Below the pieces are notes generated by a model. It searched no databases. It was not told the origin of the DNA and saw only the letters and a program-made list of their open reading frames with translations. A DNA stretch of 31,077 nucleotides. Origin: JAGMES01 sp023128035. GTDB lineage: Bacteria; Bacillota; Halanaerobiia; DY22613. Location: assembly GCA_030627905.1 (NCBI GenBank), contig DAOVRZ010000070.1, positions 1 through 31,077 on the forward strand, written 5' to 3'. Of the stretch, positions 8,088-16,420 are shown in pieces. The position numbers were made by a program, and so were the translations under genes. Numbering within the stretch: position 1 is the stretch's first letter; each line of letters begins with the position of its first letter.

Positions 8088-9674
8088 GTGAAATTATCAA
8101 TATTACTTGAAAGTTTACCTATTATTGCAAAAATTAATGGCGGATATGCGACGGTTACAGATAAATTTGGAAAAAGGATTCTAACTTATGATTCCAATGG
8201 AAATATCGTTAAAGAATTAGAAGGAAAAATTTACTTTGCAGCAAAAGAGGCATATGATCGCCAGGAACCTTCATTCGGAAAATCTGAAATTTTAAATCAA
8301 GCTTTTGCCTGGTTTCTTCCGATTGATGAGTATGTTTTGGCATCTTCAAATATAGAACGTGTCCAAAGAGATGAAAATCTTTTTAAAGCTTTGGAACAAG
8401 CATTGCCTTTTATAGCTCAGGTTACTGGAGGAGAAGCGGTAATTTTTGATGATGAAGGACGAAGATTATTTTGTGTAAATCAACATGGAAAGGCGCAAGA
8501 TGAATATATTGGGAAGATTAGTACTGCAGCTCAGGAAACGATGCAGGGTCAAAGGCCTATTATCGGAAAATCAATGTCCGTAGATGGGGCAATGGCAGTC
8601 AGAATCCCTATAACTGAAAAATATGGTATTGGCTTTAATAATGAACGTTCTATACAACAGAAACAAAAATTATTAGATCAAGTGACAAAGTTTCAGTATG
8701 CTCACTATACTTTTAATGATATAGTTAGCCAGAGTAAAGTTATGGAACAGGTAAAAGAATTTGCAAAGAGAGTGGCTGAGAGTCAATCATCTATACTGTT
8801 ATTTGGTCCAACTGGTACAGGAAAAGAACTTTTCGCTCAATCTATACACAACAGCAGTCCTCGAAGAAATAAACCATTTATTGCTATTAATTGTGGTGCC
8901 TTACCTCCAACCTTGATTGAGAGTACTCTTTTTGGATATAATCCTGGCTCTTTTACTGGTGCTAATAGGAAAGGAAAAATTGGTTTGTTTGAAAAAGCAG
9001 ATGGTGGAACACTTTTTTTAGATGAAATCAGTGAAATGGAACTGGATATGCAAACTAAACTTTTAAGAGTCTTACAAGAAAAGGAGGTTACCCGAATTGG
9101 TGGGCAGACTACAATTCCTGTTGATGTACGAATTATTTCATCAACAAATAAAAATTTACAGGAAATGGTTCAAATAGGAAAATTTCGTGAGGATCTTTTC
9201 TATCGATTAAATGTTGTGGATATAAAAATTCCGTCTTTAAAAGAACGTGAAGGCGATATCTTTCTTTTGTTAGAGCATTTTATCTACAAATTTAATTTAA
9301 TTTTTGGAAAGAATGTAACAAAAGCATCTCCAGAAGCAAGAAAAATTTTGTCAAGCTATGATTGGCCTGGAAATGTTAGAGAGTTTCAAAATTGTGTTGA
9401 AAGAATTTTTAATGTAATAACAGGCGATACTATCATTGTAGAGCATTTACCACCTTATATTCTGAATAAACTAAATGAAGGAACATCAAAGAAGATTTCT
9501 AAAACTTCTCCAAAAGAAAAATTATCTCTTGAAAAAATTGTTAGTCTTGCTGAAAAAGAAGCGATTAAACTTGCTTTGGAAAGAAATAATAACAATCGAG
9601 CTCAAACAGCAGAAGAGTTAGGTGTTAGTACGACCACTTTGTGGAGGAAGATGAAAGAATATGGCTTAATATGA
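8088..9674 (+). CDS. Sigma-54-dependent transcriptional activator of the nicotinate operon
   Basis: A 528-residue bacterial enhancer-binding protein. The start GTG 8088 has GGGAGGG (8074-8080) upstream. The N-terminus holds two related sensor units in tandem (about 5-90 and 104-188), each following the pattern LPIIA.I.GG, D..G.R, then ...G...AA, then P..GKS and IP. This suggests an internal duplication that binds a small effector. The AAA+ domain has Walker A GPTGTGKE (240-247), the sigma-54 contact loop GSFTGA (287-292, Ser in place of the usual Ala) and Walker B GGTLFLDEI (306-314). A Fis-type helix-turn-helix ends the protein (NNNRAQTAEELGVSTTTLW). It lies directly upstream of a near-consensus -24/-12 promoter, so it very likely activates the ndh-to-dml genes, with the effector probably nicotinate or 6-hydroxynicotinate (inference). 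Confidence 0.93.
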   Translation: MKLSILLESLPIIAKINGGYATVTDKFGKRILTYDSNGNIVKELEGKIYFAAKEAYDRQEPSFGKSEILNQAFAWFLPIDEYVLASSNIERVQRDENLFKALEQALPFIAQVTGGEAVIFDDEGRRLFCVNQHGKAQDEYIGKISTAAQETMQGQRPIIGKSMSVDGAMAVRIPITEKYGIGFNNERSIQQKQKLLDQVTKFQYAHYTFNDIVSQSKVMEQVKEFAKRVAESQSSILLFGPTGTGKELFAQSIHNSSPRRNKPFIAINCGALPPTLIESTLFGYNPGSFTGANRKGKIGLFEKADGGTLFLDEISEMELDMQTKLLRVLQEKEVTRIGGQTTIPVDVRIISSTNKNLQEMVQIGKFREDLFYRLNVVDIKIPSLKEREGDIFLLLEHFIYKFNLIFGKNVTKASPEARKILSSYDWPGNVREFQNCVERIFNVITGDTIIVEHLPPYILNKLNEGTSKKISKTSPKEKLSLEKIVSLAEKEAIKLALERNNNNRAQTAEELGVSTTTLWRKMKEYGLI

Positions 9675-10034
9675 TATTGCAATTTTGAAATACTTTCTTT
9701 GAATTTTTAAAAGGATTTGGGATGATACAAGCAGTCATTCTCTGGTCTTTTAATCTAATTTGGCTGAAGAGAATGCTATCTTTCAAATGTGAAACACTTA
9801 TATTTCAAAAATGCAATATTTCTATTTGCTTTTCTCGAAATATACTATGGAGGTGATTAAACTGTAAATAAGTTTCAGAAATATTTTACAATTAAGCTAT
9901 TAGAATTCAATTTTAAAAAGTAAGTTTTTTCTGATAACTTGGATAATGTGAAAAATAGAACTTATTGATTAAAAAAATCGTTTAAAACGAAAAAAAAGTT
10001 GCATTTTAAATAAAAAAATCATTTTGAGAAGTGT
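9675..10034. promoter_or_regulatory. Intergenic control region upstream of the nicotinate operon, with candidate activator sites
   Basis: No gene is seen in this AT-rich spacer, but it holds several dyads: an 8-bp inverted repeat CATTCTCT (9736-9743) with AGAGAATG (9768-9775), possibly a weak terminator for the regulator gene; TTTCA-N4-TGAAA (9781-9794); ATATTTC (9817-9823) with GAAATAT (9837-9843); and the odd palindrome TCGTTTAAAACGA (9978-9990), about 45 nt upstream of the -24 box. Enhancer-binding proteins normally bind paired dyads 80-200 nt upstream of the start site. Which dyad is the true site cannot be decided from one genome. Confidence 0.5.
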
Positions 10035-10051
10035 TTGGCATGATATTTGCA
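10035..10051 (+). promoter_or_regulatory. Sigma-54 (-24/-12) promoter of the nicotinate operon
   Basis: TTGGCATGATATTTGCA matches the sigma-54 consensus (TGGCA..N..TTGCA) with the required spacing: GG at 10037-10038 and GC at 10049-10050, ten bases between them. The predicted start is near 10062, leaving a 26-nt leader that carries the AAAGGAGGTG ribosome binding site of ndhF. Confidence 0.92.
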
Positions 10052-10087
10052 ATAATATAAAACAAATGCAAAAGGAGGTGTACCAGG

Positions 10088-10948
10088 TTGGGACATTATA
10101 AATATTTAAGACCAGAAACTATAGAAGAAGCGTTAGAATTGCTTTCGCAAAACAAAGAAAGTTCAATTTTGTCTGGTGGAACTGATTTAATGGTACAGAT
10201 GAAGAATGAGATTAAATCTCCAAAAGTCCTTATTGACATAACTGGTATTGAAGAATTACAAAAGATTGTTGTTCGTGAAGGAGTAGTTGAGATTGGTGCA
10301 ACTGTAACTCATTCTCGAATTAATGAAAGTGAAGAACTACAAAAATATTTTCCAGCATTAGTTACCGGAGCAGGTGAAGTCGGTTCACCACAGATTAGAA
10401 ATCAGGCTACTATTGGTGGAAACCTTGTAAACGGTTCGCCTGTAGCTGATACAGTGCCAGGTTTATATGTTTTAAATTCTGAAGCAATCATTGTAAATGC
10501 GGCTGGTACTCGCCGTGTAAAGGTATCTGATTTACCTTTAAGCCCTGGTAAGATTGCTTTAGAGAAAGATGAAATAATTACTGGTTTTGTGATACCTAAG
10601 CCAAAAGAGCATCAATCTTCAGCATTTGTTAAGCTTGGGAAAAGAAAAGCACTTGCAATCTCAGTTGTTAATGCCGCTGTAAGTGTGGAAACTGATCCTG
10701 AGAAGAAGATTATAAAAGATGTTCGGATTGCAGTAGGTGCTGTGGCACCAACTACTAGAGGGTTAAATGAATTAGAGTCTCTATTAAAAGGAAAAGAAAT
10801 TTGTGATGAGATGTTTGATCTAGCTCAAGAAAAAGCAAGTGAATTGGTTAAGCCTATTACTGATATTCGTGGTACTGAAGAGTATCGTAAGCAGGTTACT
10901 GGAGCTTTAGTCCGCAAGGCGCTTAAAAAAGCTATCTCACAAATTTAG
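10088..10948 (+). CDS. ndhF: Nicotinate dehydrogenase, FAD subunit
   Basis: 286 residues, the FAD-binding subunit (CoxM/XdhB type) of a molybdenum hydroxylase that oxidises nicotinate to 6-hydroxynicotinate. Two FAD-binding signatures are visible: LSGGTDLM near residue 30 and TIGGNLVNGSPVADT near 110. The start is TTG 10088, supported by AAAGGAGGTG (10071-10080) at 7-nt spacing and by the family-typical start (YKYLRPETIEEAL). It is the first gene after the sigma-54 promoter, and ndhS follows within 23 nt. By sequence alone this could serve any xanthine-dehydrogenase-type enzyme. The nicotinate assignment comes from the four-subunit layout and the complete pathway downstream. Confidence 0.93.
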   Translation: MGHYKYLRPETIEEALELLSQNKESSILSGGTDLMVQMKNEIKSPKVLIDITGIEELQKIVVREGVVEIGATVTHSRINESEELQKYFPALVTGAGEVGSPQIRNQATIGGNLVNGSPVADTVPGLYVLNSEAIIVNAAGTRRVKVSDLPLSPGKIALEKDEIITGFVIPKPKEHQSSAFVKLGKRKALAISVVNAAVSVETDPEKKIIKDVRIAVGAVAPTTRGLNELESLLKGKEICDEMFDLAQEKASELVKPITDIRGTEEYRKQVTGALVRKALKKAISQI

Positions 10949-10971
10949 GTAAAATGGAGGTAAAAAGAACG

Positions 10972-11439
10972 ATGACAACACAACGTTTAGAATGTATTGT
11001 TAATAACAAGAAAGTTGATATAGATGTGGCTCCTGATGCAATTTTGTTAGATGTTTTACGGGAAAACTTAAATCTTACTGGACCCAAGAAAGGTTGTGGC
11101 GAGGGTGAGTGTGGAGCTTGTACAGTAATTATTGACGGTGTAACTATTAACTCCTGTATGTATCCAGCTTTAAAGGCTAACGGAAAAGAGATTATTACAG
11201 TAGAAGGATTATCTGAGGGAGAACTTACAAAATTACAACAGGCTTTTATTGATGAAGGAGCAGTTCAGTGTGGTTTTTGTACTCCTGGAATGTTGTTATC
11301 AGCAAAAGTAATTTTAGATAAGTATCCAAATCCTACACGCGAAGAAATTCGTAAAGGAATTTCAGGGAATCTTTGCCGTTGTACTGGTTACACTAAAATT
11401 CTTAATGCAGTTGAACGTGCTGCAAAAGATTCCGAATAG
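10972..11439 (+). CDS. ndhS: Nicotinate dehydrogenase, small 2x[2Fe-2S] subunit
   Basis: 155 residues carrying two [2Fe-2S] clusters that pass electrons from the molybdenum site to FAD. The plant-ferredoxin-type cluster is C42, C47, C50 and C62 (GCGEGECGACTV then NSC). The second is C100, C103, C135 and C137 (QCGFCTPGM then NLCRCTGY). The start ATG 10972 is chosen because TGGAGGT (10955-10961) is its ribosome binding site. The ATG at 10954 overlaps that site. Length and motif order are typical of the family (CoxS/XdhC type). Confidence 0.95.
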   Translation: MTTQRLECIVNNKKVDIDVAPDAILLDVLRENLNLTGPKKGCGEGECGACTVIIDGVTINSCMYPALKANGKEIITVEGLSEGELTKLQQAFIDEGAVQCGFCTPGMLLSAKVILDKYPNPTREEIRKGISGNLCRCTGYTKILNAVERAAKDSE

Positions 11440-11453
11440 AGAGGAGGACAAAT

Positions 11454-12725
11454 ATGGGAAAGTTTAACGTAATTGGAAACTCAGTTAATAAACTTGATGT
11501 TATCGAGAAAACTACTGGTGAAGCTAAATACTCAGCAGATTATAATTTTGATAATATGGCTTATATTGGAGTATTTCATTCTACAATTCCACATGGTTTG
11601 ATTACAAAACTGGATTATTCTAAAGCAAGTGAGATGGAGGGAGTAATTGCGGTTTTGACTGAAAAAGATATACCTGGTCAAAACGGTCATGGAATTATCT
11701 TTAAAGATGAACCGGTATTAACCTCCACAAAAGTAAAACGAGTTGGTGAGCCAATTGCTTTAGTAGTGGCTGAGAGTCAAAAAATTGTAAAAGAAGCATT
11801 GAAAAAAATCGAGGTAGAATTTGAAGAATTACCTGCACTCTTTACTGTAGAAGATGCTATGAAAGAAGATGCGATTCAGATTCATGATGAACGTCCAAAC
11901 GTTTCTGAACGGGTGATCGTTCATGGTGATGTAGAGAAAGGTTTTGAAGAAGCAGATATTATTATTGAAAATGTTTATCGTACTGGTCGAGTAGAACATT
12001 CTTATATTGAACCTGAAGCAGGGGTTGCTAAAATGGAGAATGGAATCCTAACTATTTGGGTTTGTTCTCAAAATGTTCACTTTGATAGAGGTGAAGTTGC
12101 TCGTAACTTAAATATGAATATCAATAAGGTTCGTGTTATTCAGTCAGTCACGGGTGGTGCCTTTGGTGGTAAATTAGATGTTTCTGTTCAAATTCATCTT
12201 GGTTTGGCAGTATTAATAACTGGACGTCCTGTTAAATTTGTTTATTCGCGTGAAGAGTCAATTATTTTTTCAACTAAACGTCATCCTTATACAATGAAAT
12301 TTAAATCTGGAGCTACTAAGGATGGTAAATTAACAGCTATTCAGGTTGAATTTTTAATTGATACGGGTGCTTATGCTTCATATGGGCCAGGTGTATTAAC
12401 TAGAGGTGCTGTACATGCAACTGGACCATATGAAATTCCTAATGTACAGATTGTTGGTAAGATGGCATTTACAAATAATCCTACCTGTGGTGCTATGCGT
12501 GGTTTTGGTGTACCACAGATAGCATTTGCTCATGAGAGCCAGATGGATCAATTAGCTGAAAAATTGGGTCTTAGTCCATATGAGATAAGAATGAAGAATG
12601 CTGTGGATTTAAATTCGGTTACAGCGACTGGTCAAGTTCTAAAAAGTGGTGTTGGAATTAAAGAAACACTTAAACAGGCGAAAGAAATGGCGGAAAAAAT
12701 TATTGATAAGGAGGTGAAAATGTGA
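11454..12725 (+). CDS. ndhL: Nicotinate dehydrogenase, large molybdopterin subunit (N-terminal half)
   Basis: 423 residues matching the first half of the xanthine-dehydrogenase-type molybdopterin subunit. The N-terminal a/b-hammerhead domain covers roughly residues 15-130. Cofactor-binding motifs follow: GGAFGGK (234-240) and AMRGFGVPQ (349-355 core). In most relatives one polypeptide of 700-800 residues holds both halves. Here the chain ends after the first half and the second half is ndhM, as reported for E. barkeri, where the two proteins form a selenium-dependent molybdopterin centre. The ribosome binding site is GAGGAGG. The stop overlaps the ndhM start by 4 nt, so translation is coupled and equimolar. 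Confidence 0.93.
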   Translation: MGKFNVIGNSVNKLDVIEKTTGEAKYSADYNFDNMAYIGVFHSTIPHGLITKLDYSKASEMEGVIAVLTEKDIPGQNGHGIIFKDEPVLTSTKVKRVGEPIALVVAESQKIVKEALKKIEVEFEELPALFTVEDAMKEDAIQIHDERPNVSERVIVHGDVEKGFEEADIIIENVYRTGRVEHSYIEPEAGVAKMENGILTIWVCSQNVHFDRGEVARNLNMNINKVRVIQSVTGGAFGGKLDVSVQIHLGLAVLITGRPVKFVYSREESIIFSTKRHPYTMKFKSGATKDGKLTAIQVEFLIDTGAYASYGPGVLTRGAVHATGPYEIPNVQIVGKMAFTNNPTCGAMRGFGVPQIAFAHESQMDQLAEKLGLSPYEIRMKNAVDLNSVTATGQVLKSGVGIKETLKQAKEMAEKIIDKEVKM

Positions 12726-13705
12726 AAAAACGTGGAGTTGGTTATGGATGTATGTGGTATGGTATAGGAAATACTGGTTTGCCAAATCCTGCGAGTGCTT
12801 TTGTAGAAGTAGTAGAAGATGGAACAATCATCGTGTTATCTGGTTGTGCAGACATTGGACAAGGTTCTGACACTGCTTTAGCACAGATTGCTGCTGAAGA
12901 ACTTGGAGTTAATATAGAAGATGTTATGGTGACTTCTGCTGATACTGGAGTTACTCCTGAAGCTGGAGCAACCTCTGCCAGTAGGCAAACTTATATTTCT
13001 GGTAATGCCGTGAAGATTGCTGCATCAAATGCCAAAACAGTCTTATTAGAGGAAGCGGCTAAGCATTTTGCAACAACAGAGGACAAGCTGATTTTTGCTA
13101 ATAAAGCTATATCTGTTATCGATGATCCAGAAAAGAGCTGTACTTTAACTGAACTGGTTAAGATTTGCCGGAGCAAGGGCAAGTTAACCCTTGGTAGTGG
13201 ATGGTTTAATCCAGATACTACTGGCTTAGACCCAAAGACAGGTCATGGAAGTCCATATGCAGCATACGCATATGCTACTCAGATTGCTGAAGTAGAAGTA
13301 GATACCTTGACTGGTGAGGTAAATGTAGTAAACGTTGTCGCAGCTCATGATGTTGGAACAGCGATTCATCCACAAAACGTAGAAGGTCAGATTGAGGGTG
13401 GAGTTAGCCTTGGTGTAGGTTATGCATTGATGGAAGAGATTAAGTTAGATAAAGGTAAAATTTTAAATGATACTTTATCTACTTATCTTATCCCAACAGC
13501 GATGGACTTACCTGAAATTTACCCAGTAATCGTTGAATGTGAAGAGGCGACAGGTCCTTTCGGAGCAAAGGGAGTTGGAGAACCTGCAACTATTCCAACA
13601 GCTCCAGCCATTGTTAATGCAATTTATGATGCTATTGGTGTAAGAATTTATGATTTGCCAATTACTCCTGAGAAGATTTTAAAAGCATTGAACGAAAAAA
13701 AATAA
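12722..13705 (+). CDS. ndhM: Nicotinate dehydrogenase, medium molybdopterin subunit (C-terminal half)
   Basis: 327 residues equivalent to the C-terminal half of the molybdopterin subunit. Motifs: GCADIGQGSDTALAQIAAEE near residue 40, a GATSASRQTY segment near 80, and GAKGVGEPA (281-289), whose Glu287 corresponds to the conserved catalytic base of xanthine dehydrogenases. The start is GTG 12722, with AAGGAGG at good spacing, inside the last codon of ndhL. A labile selenium ligand is known in the E. barkeri enzyme but cannot be seen in sequence; there is no in-frame TGA suggesting selenocysteine. No molybdenum-selenium cofactor maturation genes are in the window. Confidence 0.93.
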   Translation: MKKRGVGYGCMWYGIGNTGLPNPASAFVEVVEDGTIIVLSGCADIGQGSDTALAQIAAEELGVNIEDVMVTSADTGVTPEAGATSASRQTYISGNAVKIAASNAKTVLLEEAAKHFATTEDKLIFANKAISVIDDPEKSCTLTELVKICRSKGKLTLGSGWFNPDTTGLDPKTGHGSPYAAYAYATQIAEVEVDTLTGEVNVVNVVAAHDVGTAIHPQNVEGQIEGGVSLGVGYALMEEIKLDKGKILNDTLSTYLIPTAMDLPEIYPVIVECEEATGPFGAKGVGEPATIPTAPAIVNAIYDAIGVRIYDLPITPEKILKALNEKK

Positions 13706-13724
13706 AAATCAGTGGAGGTACAAT

Positions 13725-14744
13725 ATGACAAATCCAGCTAAAAAAGAAGGTTTCTTAAAGAGAAAGAACATTGAAATTTCTTTACAACGTTATGGTGTTG
13801 AGGCTTTAGGTTCAATGGCATTAGGTCTTTTTGCTTCTCTTATCGTTGGTCTTATTTTAAAAGTATTAGGTGATAAATTTGGTATGCCAATGTTGGTTGA
13901 TTTTGGTAAAACAGCTATGGGCGCAATGGGTCCTGCAATCGGTGTTGCTATCGCTCACGGACTTAAAGCTCCTGGTCTTGTAATTTATACTTCTGCAGTA
14001 ACGGGTGCTGCTGGTGCTGCTTTGGGTGGTCCAGTAGGTGCATTTTTAGCAGCTGTTATTGGTGCTGAATTTGGTAAAGCAGTTTCTAAAGAAACCAAAG
14101 TTGATATCGTTGTTACTCCAACTGTAGTTATATTAACTGGTTTGTTAACAGCTAAGTTTGTAGGTCCTGGAGTTTCTGCTCTCATGACAGCTTTTGGTAA
14201 CTTAATTAACGTAGCTACTGAATTACAACCAATCCCAATGGGTATTTTGGTATCAGTACTCATGGGTATGTTTTTAACTCTTCCAATCAGTAGTGCTGCG
14301 ATTGGAATTATGCTTGGTTTAAAAGGGCTAGCTGCAGGGGCAGCTACTGTTGGTTGTGCAGCTCAAATGGTTGGTTTTGCTGTAGCTAGTTATAGAGAAA
14401 ATAAAGTTGGTGGTTTGATTGCTCAAGGTTTAGGAACTTCCATGTTACAGGTTCCAAATATCGTTCGTAATCCATTGATTTGGATTCCACCAACATTAGC
14501 TGGTGCCATCTTAGGCCCATTTGCTACCACTTTATTTAAAATGGAAAATATGCCATTAGGTTCTGGAATGGGTACTGCTGGTTTGGTTGGTCAGTTTGGT
14601 ACTATTGATGCTATGGGTATGAGTGGTATGCCAGGTATTATCATTCTTCATTTTATCGCTCCAGCAATTCTTACGTTCATTTTCGCTGAGTTTATGAGAA
14701 AGAAAAACTGGATTAAAGATGGAGATATGAAATTAGACCTGTAA
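13725..14744 (+). CDS. PTS-EIIC-like integral membrane protein, candidate nicotinate carrier
   Basis: 339 residues, strongly hydrophobic and Gly/Ala-rich, with roughly eight to ten membrane segments, of the PTS_EIIC_2 type (EIIC-like proteins that occur without EIIA/EIIB domains). I see no phosphorylatable His or Cys domain and no partner PTS gene. The start ATG 13725 follows GTGGAGGT. It sits between ndhM and hnr, the place where an uptake protein for the pathway substrate would fit. No other transporter is present in the cluster. Family members are poorly characterised, so nicotinate transport is inferred from position alone; product export or a sensory role is also possible. Confidence 0.75.
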   Translation: MTNPAKKEGFLKRKNIEISLQRYGVEALGSMALGLFASLIVGLILKVLGDKFGMPMLVDFGKTAMGAMGPAIGVAIAHGLKAPGLVIYTSAVTGAAGAALGGPVGAFLAAVIGAEFGKAVSKETKVDIVVTPTVVILTGLLTAKFVGPGVSALMTAFGNLINVATELQPIPMGILVSVLMGMFLTLPISSAAIGIMLGLKGLAAGAATVGCAAQMVGFAVASYRENKVGGLIAQGLGTSMLQVPNIVRNPLIWIPPTLAGAILGPFATTLFKMENMPLGSGMGTAGLVGQFGTIDAMGMSGMPGIIILHFIAPAILTFIFAEFMRKKNWIKDGDMKLDL

Positions 14745-14747
14745 TAT

Positions 14748-14773
14748 AATTAAGAGTTAAGAATTAAGAATTA
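14748..14773. repeat. TTAAGAATTAAG-type dispersed repeat
   Basis: A 26-nt run built from AATTAAG / AGTTAAG units follows the EIIC-like gene. The 18-nt word ATTAAGAGTTAAGAATTA also occurs on the opposite strand in the spacer after ena, with a shorter relative after dml. Confidence 0.6.
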
Positions 14774-14787
14774 GAAAAATAATAATT

Positions 14788-14821
14788 GGGAAAAGGTCTA
14801 GGTTGTGTCTGACCTTTTCCC
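14788..14821 (+). terminator. Hairpin in the spacer before hnr
   Basis: Perfect 11-bp stem GGGAAAAGGTC (14788-14798) with GACCTTTTCCC (14811-14821), 12-nt loop. A C-rich tract, not a U-run, follows, so it is more likely a partial terminator, an mRNA-stabilising or processing element than a full stop inside the operon. Confidence 0.6.
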
Positions 14822-14867
14822 CACCCCCTACCCCTTTTACTCCCTATATATAGATGAGGTGATAATA

Positions 14868-16400
14868 ATGATTCAAGTAAATGCAGAACTCTGTCGAGGT
14901 TGTAAACTTTGTACTAAAGATTGCCCGTTAGGTGCTATTGAGATTGTTAATAAAGTTGCGGTTATTAGTGATAAATGTGTAAGTTGTGGAATTTGTACTA
15001 GAGTGTGTCCTTTCAATGCTTTAATTAAAGTTTTAGAAGAAGAAGAAGGGAAAGTACGCTGTGCTTCTTGCCCGGTTCAATGTACGATTCCAGAAGGTTC
15101 TACTGGTGCTTGTCAACGTTATGAAAATGTTGGCGGAAAATTGATTCGTAATCGAAATTTAGTTGTTCCAACATCCAGTGAATCTCAAGCAAGTATGTTG
15201 CGCGAAAAGCTTTTAAGTAAACCATTAATTATTGCTGTAGGTTCAGGAACAAATTACCCATGTTGTCGTCCTGCACCATTTATCGTTGAAGATGAAAGAG
15301 ATGGAATCGAAGTTGTTACTGTAGTCACTGAGGCTCCTTTAAGTTATAGTGGAATCAAAGTTAAGATTGATACTAATCTCTTTATCGGCGAAGAAGGTGC
15401 AAAAGTAAAACGTGAAGGTAAAGTTGTTGGTATGGTAACAACTGAAGAATATGGCTCTAAGATGCTTACTCTTGGTGGTGCTAATCTGTTAAGTGGTAAG
15501 TCCGGTTTTGTTGTTGCTAGAACAGTAGTTGAATTAGCTAATGGTGAAAGGGTTACACTAAAAGTAGATGGTGGCGCGAAGTTAGAATTACAAGTAGGAC
15601 ATGCACCTATAATTGATGGTGTTGAAGATGATAAGATGAGAATCGGTTGTGGTAGTGCAACTATCGGTATGTTTGCTAATCATTTGAAAGATGTAGTGGA
15701 TGAAGCAATTATTCTTGATCATCATGTTATTGGTTTATTATCCGAACACCTTGCTGGAGAAGAAGTTGGCTTAAAATACAGTGGTGTTGTTCCTTATGGT
15801 CGTAAGAGTACTAGAGGACGTTATTTTGGTGAACATGGACATGGTTGGGGCGGTACAGAAGTTGAAGATCCTAGTGAGGCAATCAAAGATGTAGATATGA
15901 TACTGGCTAAAGCTGGAATGAAGGTTTTAGTAACTGAAACTACAGGTAGAAATGCTGCTCTCTTTGAAGTACTAGAAGATGGAGATGTTCGTCAAATCGA
16001 AATGTTGCCAGAAGTTAAAGAAGTTGTTGATTTAATCAAAGATAACTGTGAACCTGCTCGGGTTTCAGCTGTATATACTGGTGGAACTGGAGGAAGTGCA
16101 CGCGCTGGAGTAACTAGTTATCCAATCAAATTAACAAAAGCAATCCATAATGGTGATGTTCATATGACAATCGGTGGTGCTGATGCATTTGTATTGCCAG
16201 GCGGTGGAATTAACTTCATGGTAGATGTAGAGAAAGTTGCACCAAAAGCTTTTACCTGGGTTCCAACTCCTGCAACTGTCGCGCCTGTTGAATATACACT
16301 GGAAAAGAAAAAGTATGAAGAGCTTGGTGGACATATGCACGCAGTTCGTCCTTTAAAAGAATTTTTACAAGAAATTGATTATGATGAATTTGAAAATTAA
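14868..16400 (+). CDS. hnr: 6-Hydroxynicotinate reductase
   Basis: Reduces 6-hydroxynicotinate to 1,4,5,6-tetrahydro-6-oxonicotinate, with ferredoxin as the likely donor. The 510-residue chain opens with a 2x[4Fe-4S] ferredoxin domain (C9, C12, C15, C19; C37, C40, C43, C47), followed by four more cysteines (C65, C68, C72, C82). This agrees with the one [2Fe-2S], two [4Fe-4S] and covalent flavin reported for the E. barkeri enzyme. The remaining 420 residues show no standard FAD Rossmann motif that I recognise. ATG 14868 is chosen because GAGGTG (14855-14860) precedes it. An upstream GTG at 14805 would add 21 residues encoded by the hairpin and spacer and is rejected. An ApbE-like gene follows 20 nt downstream. 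Confidence 0.92.
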   Translation: MIQVNAELCRGCKLCTKDCPLGAIEIVNKVAVISDKCVSCGICTRVCPFNALIKVLEEEEGKVRCASCPVQCTIPEGSTGACQRYENVGGKLIRNRNLVVPTSSESQASMLREKLLSKPLIIAVGSGTNYPCCRPAPFIVEDERDGIEVVTVVTEAPLSYSGIKVKIDTNLFIGEEGAKVKREGKVVGMVTTEEYGSKMLTLGGANLLSGKSGFVVARTVVELANGERVTLKVDGGAKLELQVGHAPIIDGVEDDKMRIGCGSATIGMFANHLKDVVDEAIILDHHVIGLLSEHLAGEEVGLKYSGVVPYGRKSTRGRYFGEHGHGWGGTEVEDPSEAIKDVDMILAKAGMKVLVTETTGRNAALFEVLEDGDVRQIEMLPEVKEVVDLIKDNCEPARVSAVYTGGTGGSARAGVTSYPIKLTKAIHNGDVHMTIGGADAFVLPGGGINFMVDVEKVAPKAFTWVPTPATVAPVEYTLEKKKYEELGGHMHAVRPLKEFLQEIDYDEFEN

Positions 16401-16420
16401 AGAAAACTAAGGGGACTAAT

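Noticed and set aside
14805..14867. A GTG at 14805 as the start of hnr, adding 21 residues.
   Set aside because: The extra codons derive from the spacer hairpin and a C-rich tract; GAGGTG at 14855-14860 places the start at 14868, directly before the ferredoxin domain.
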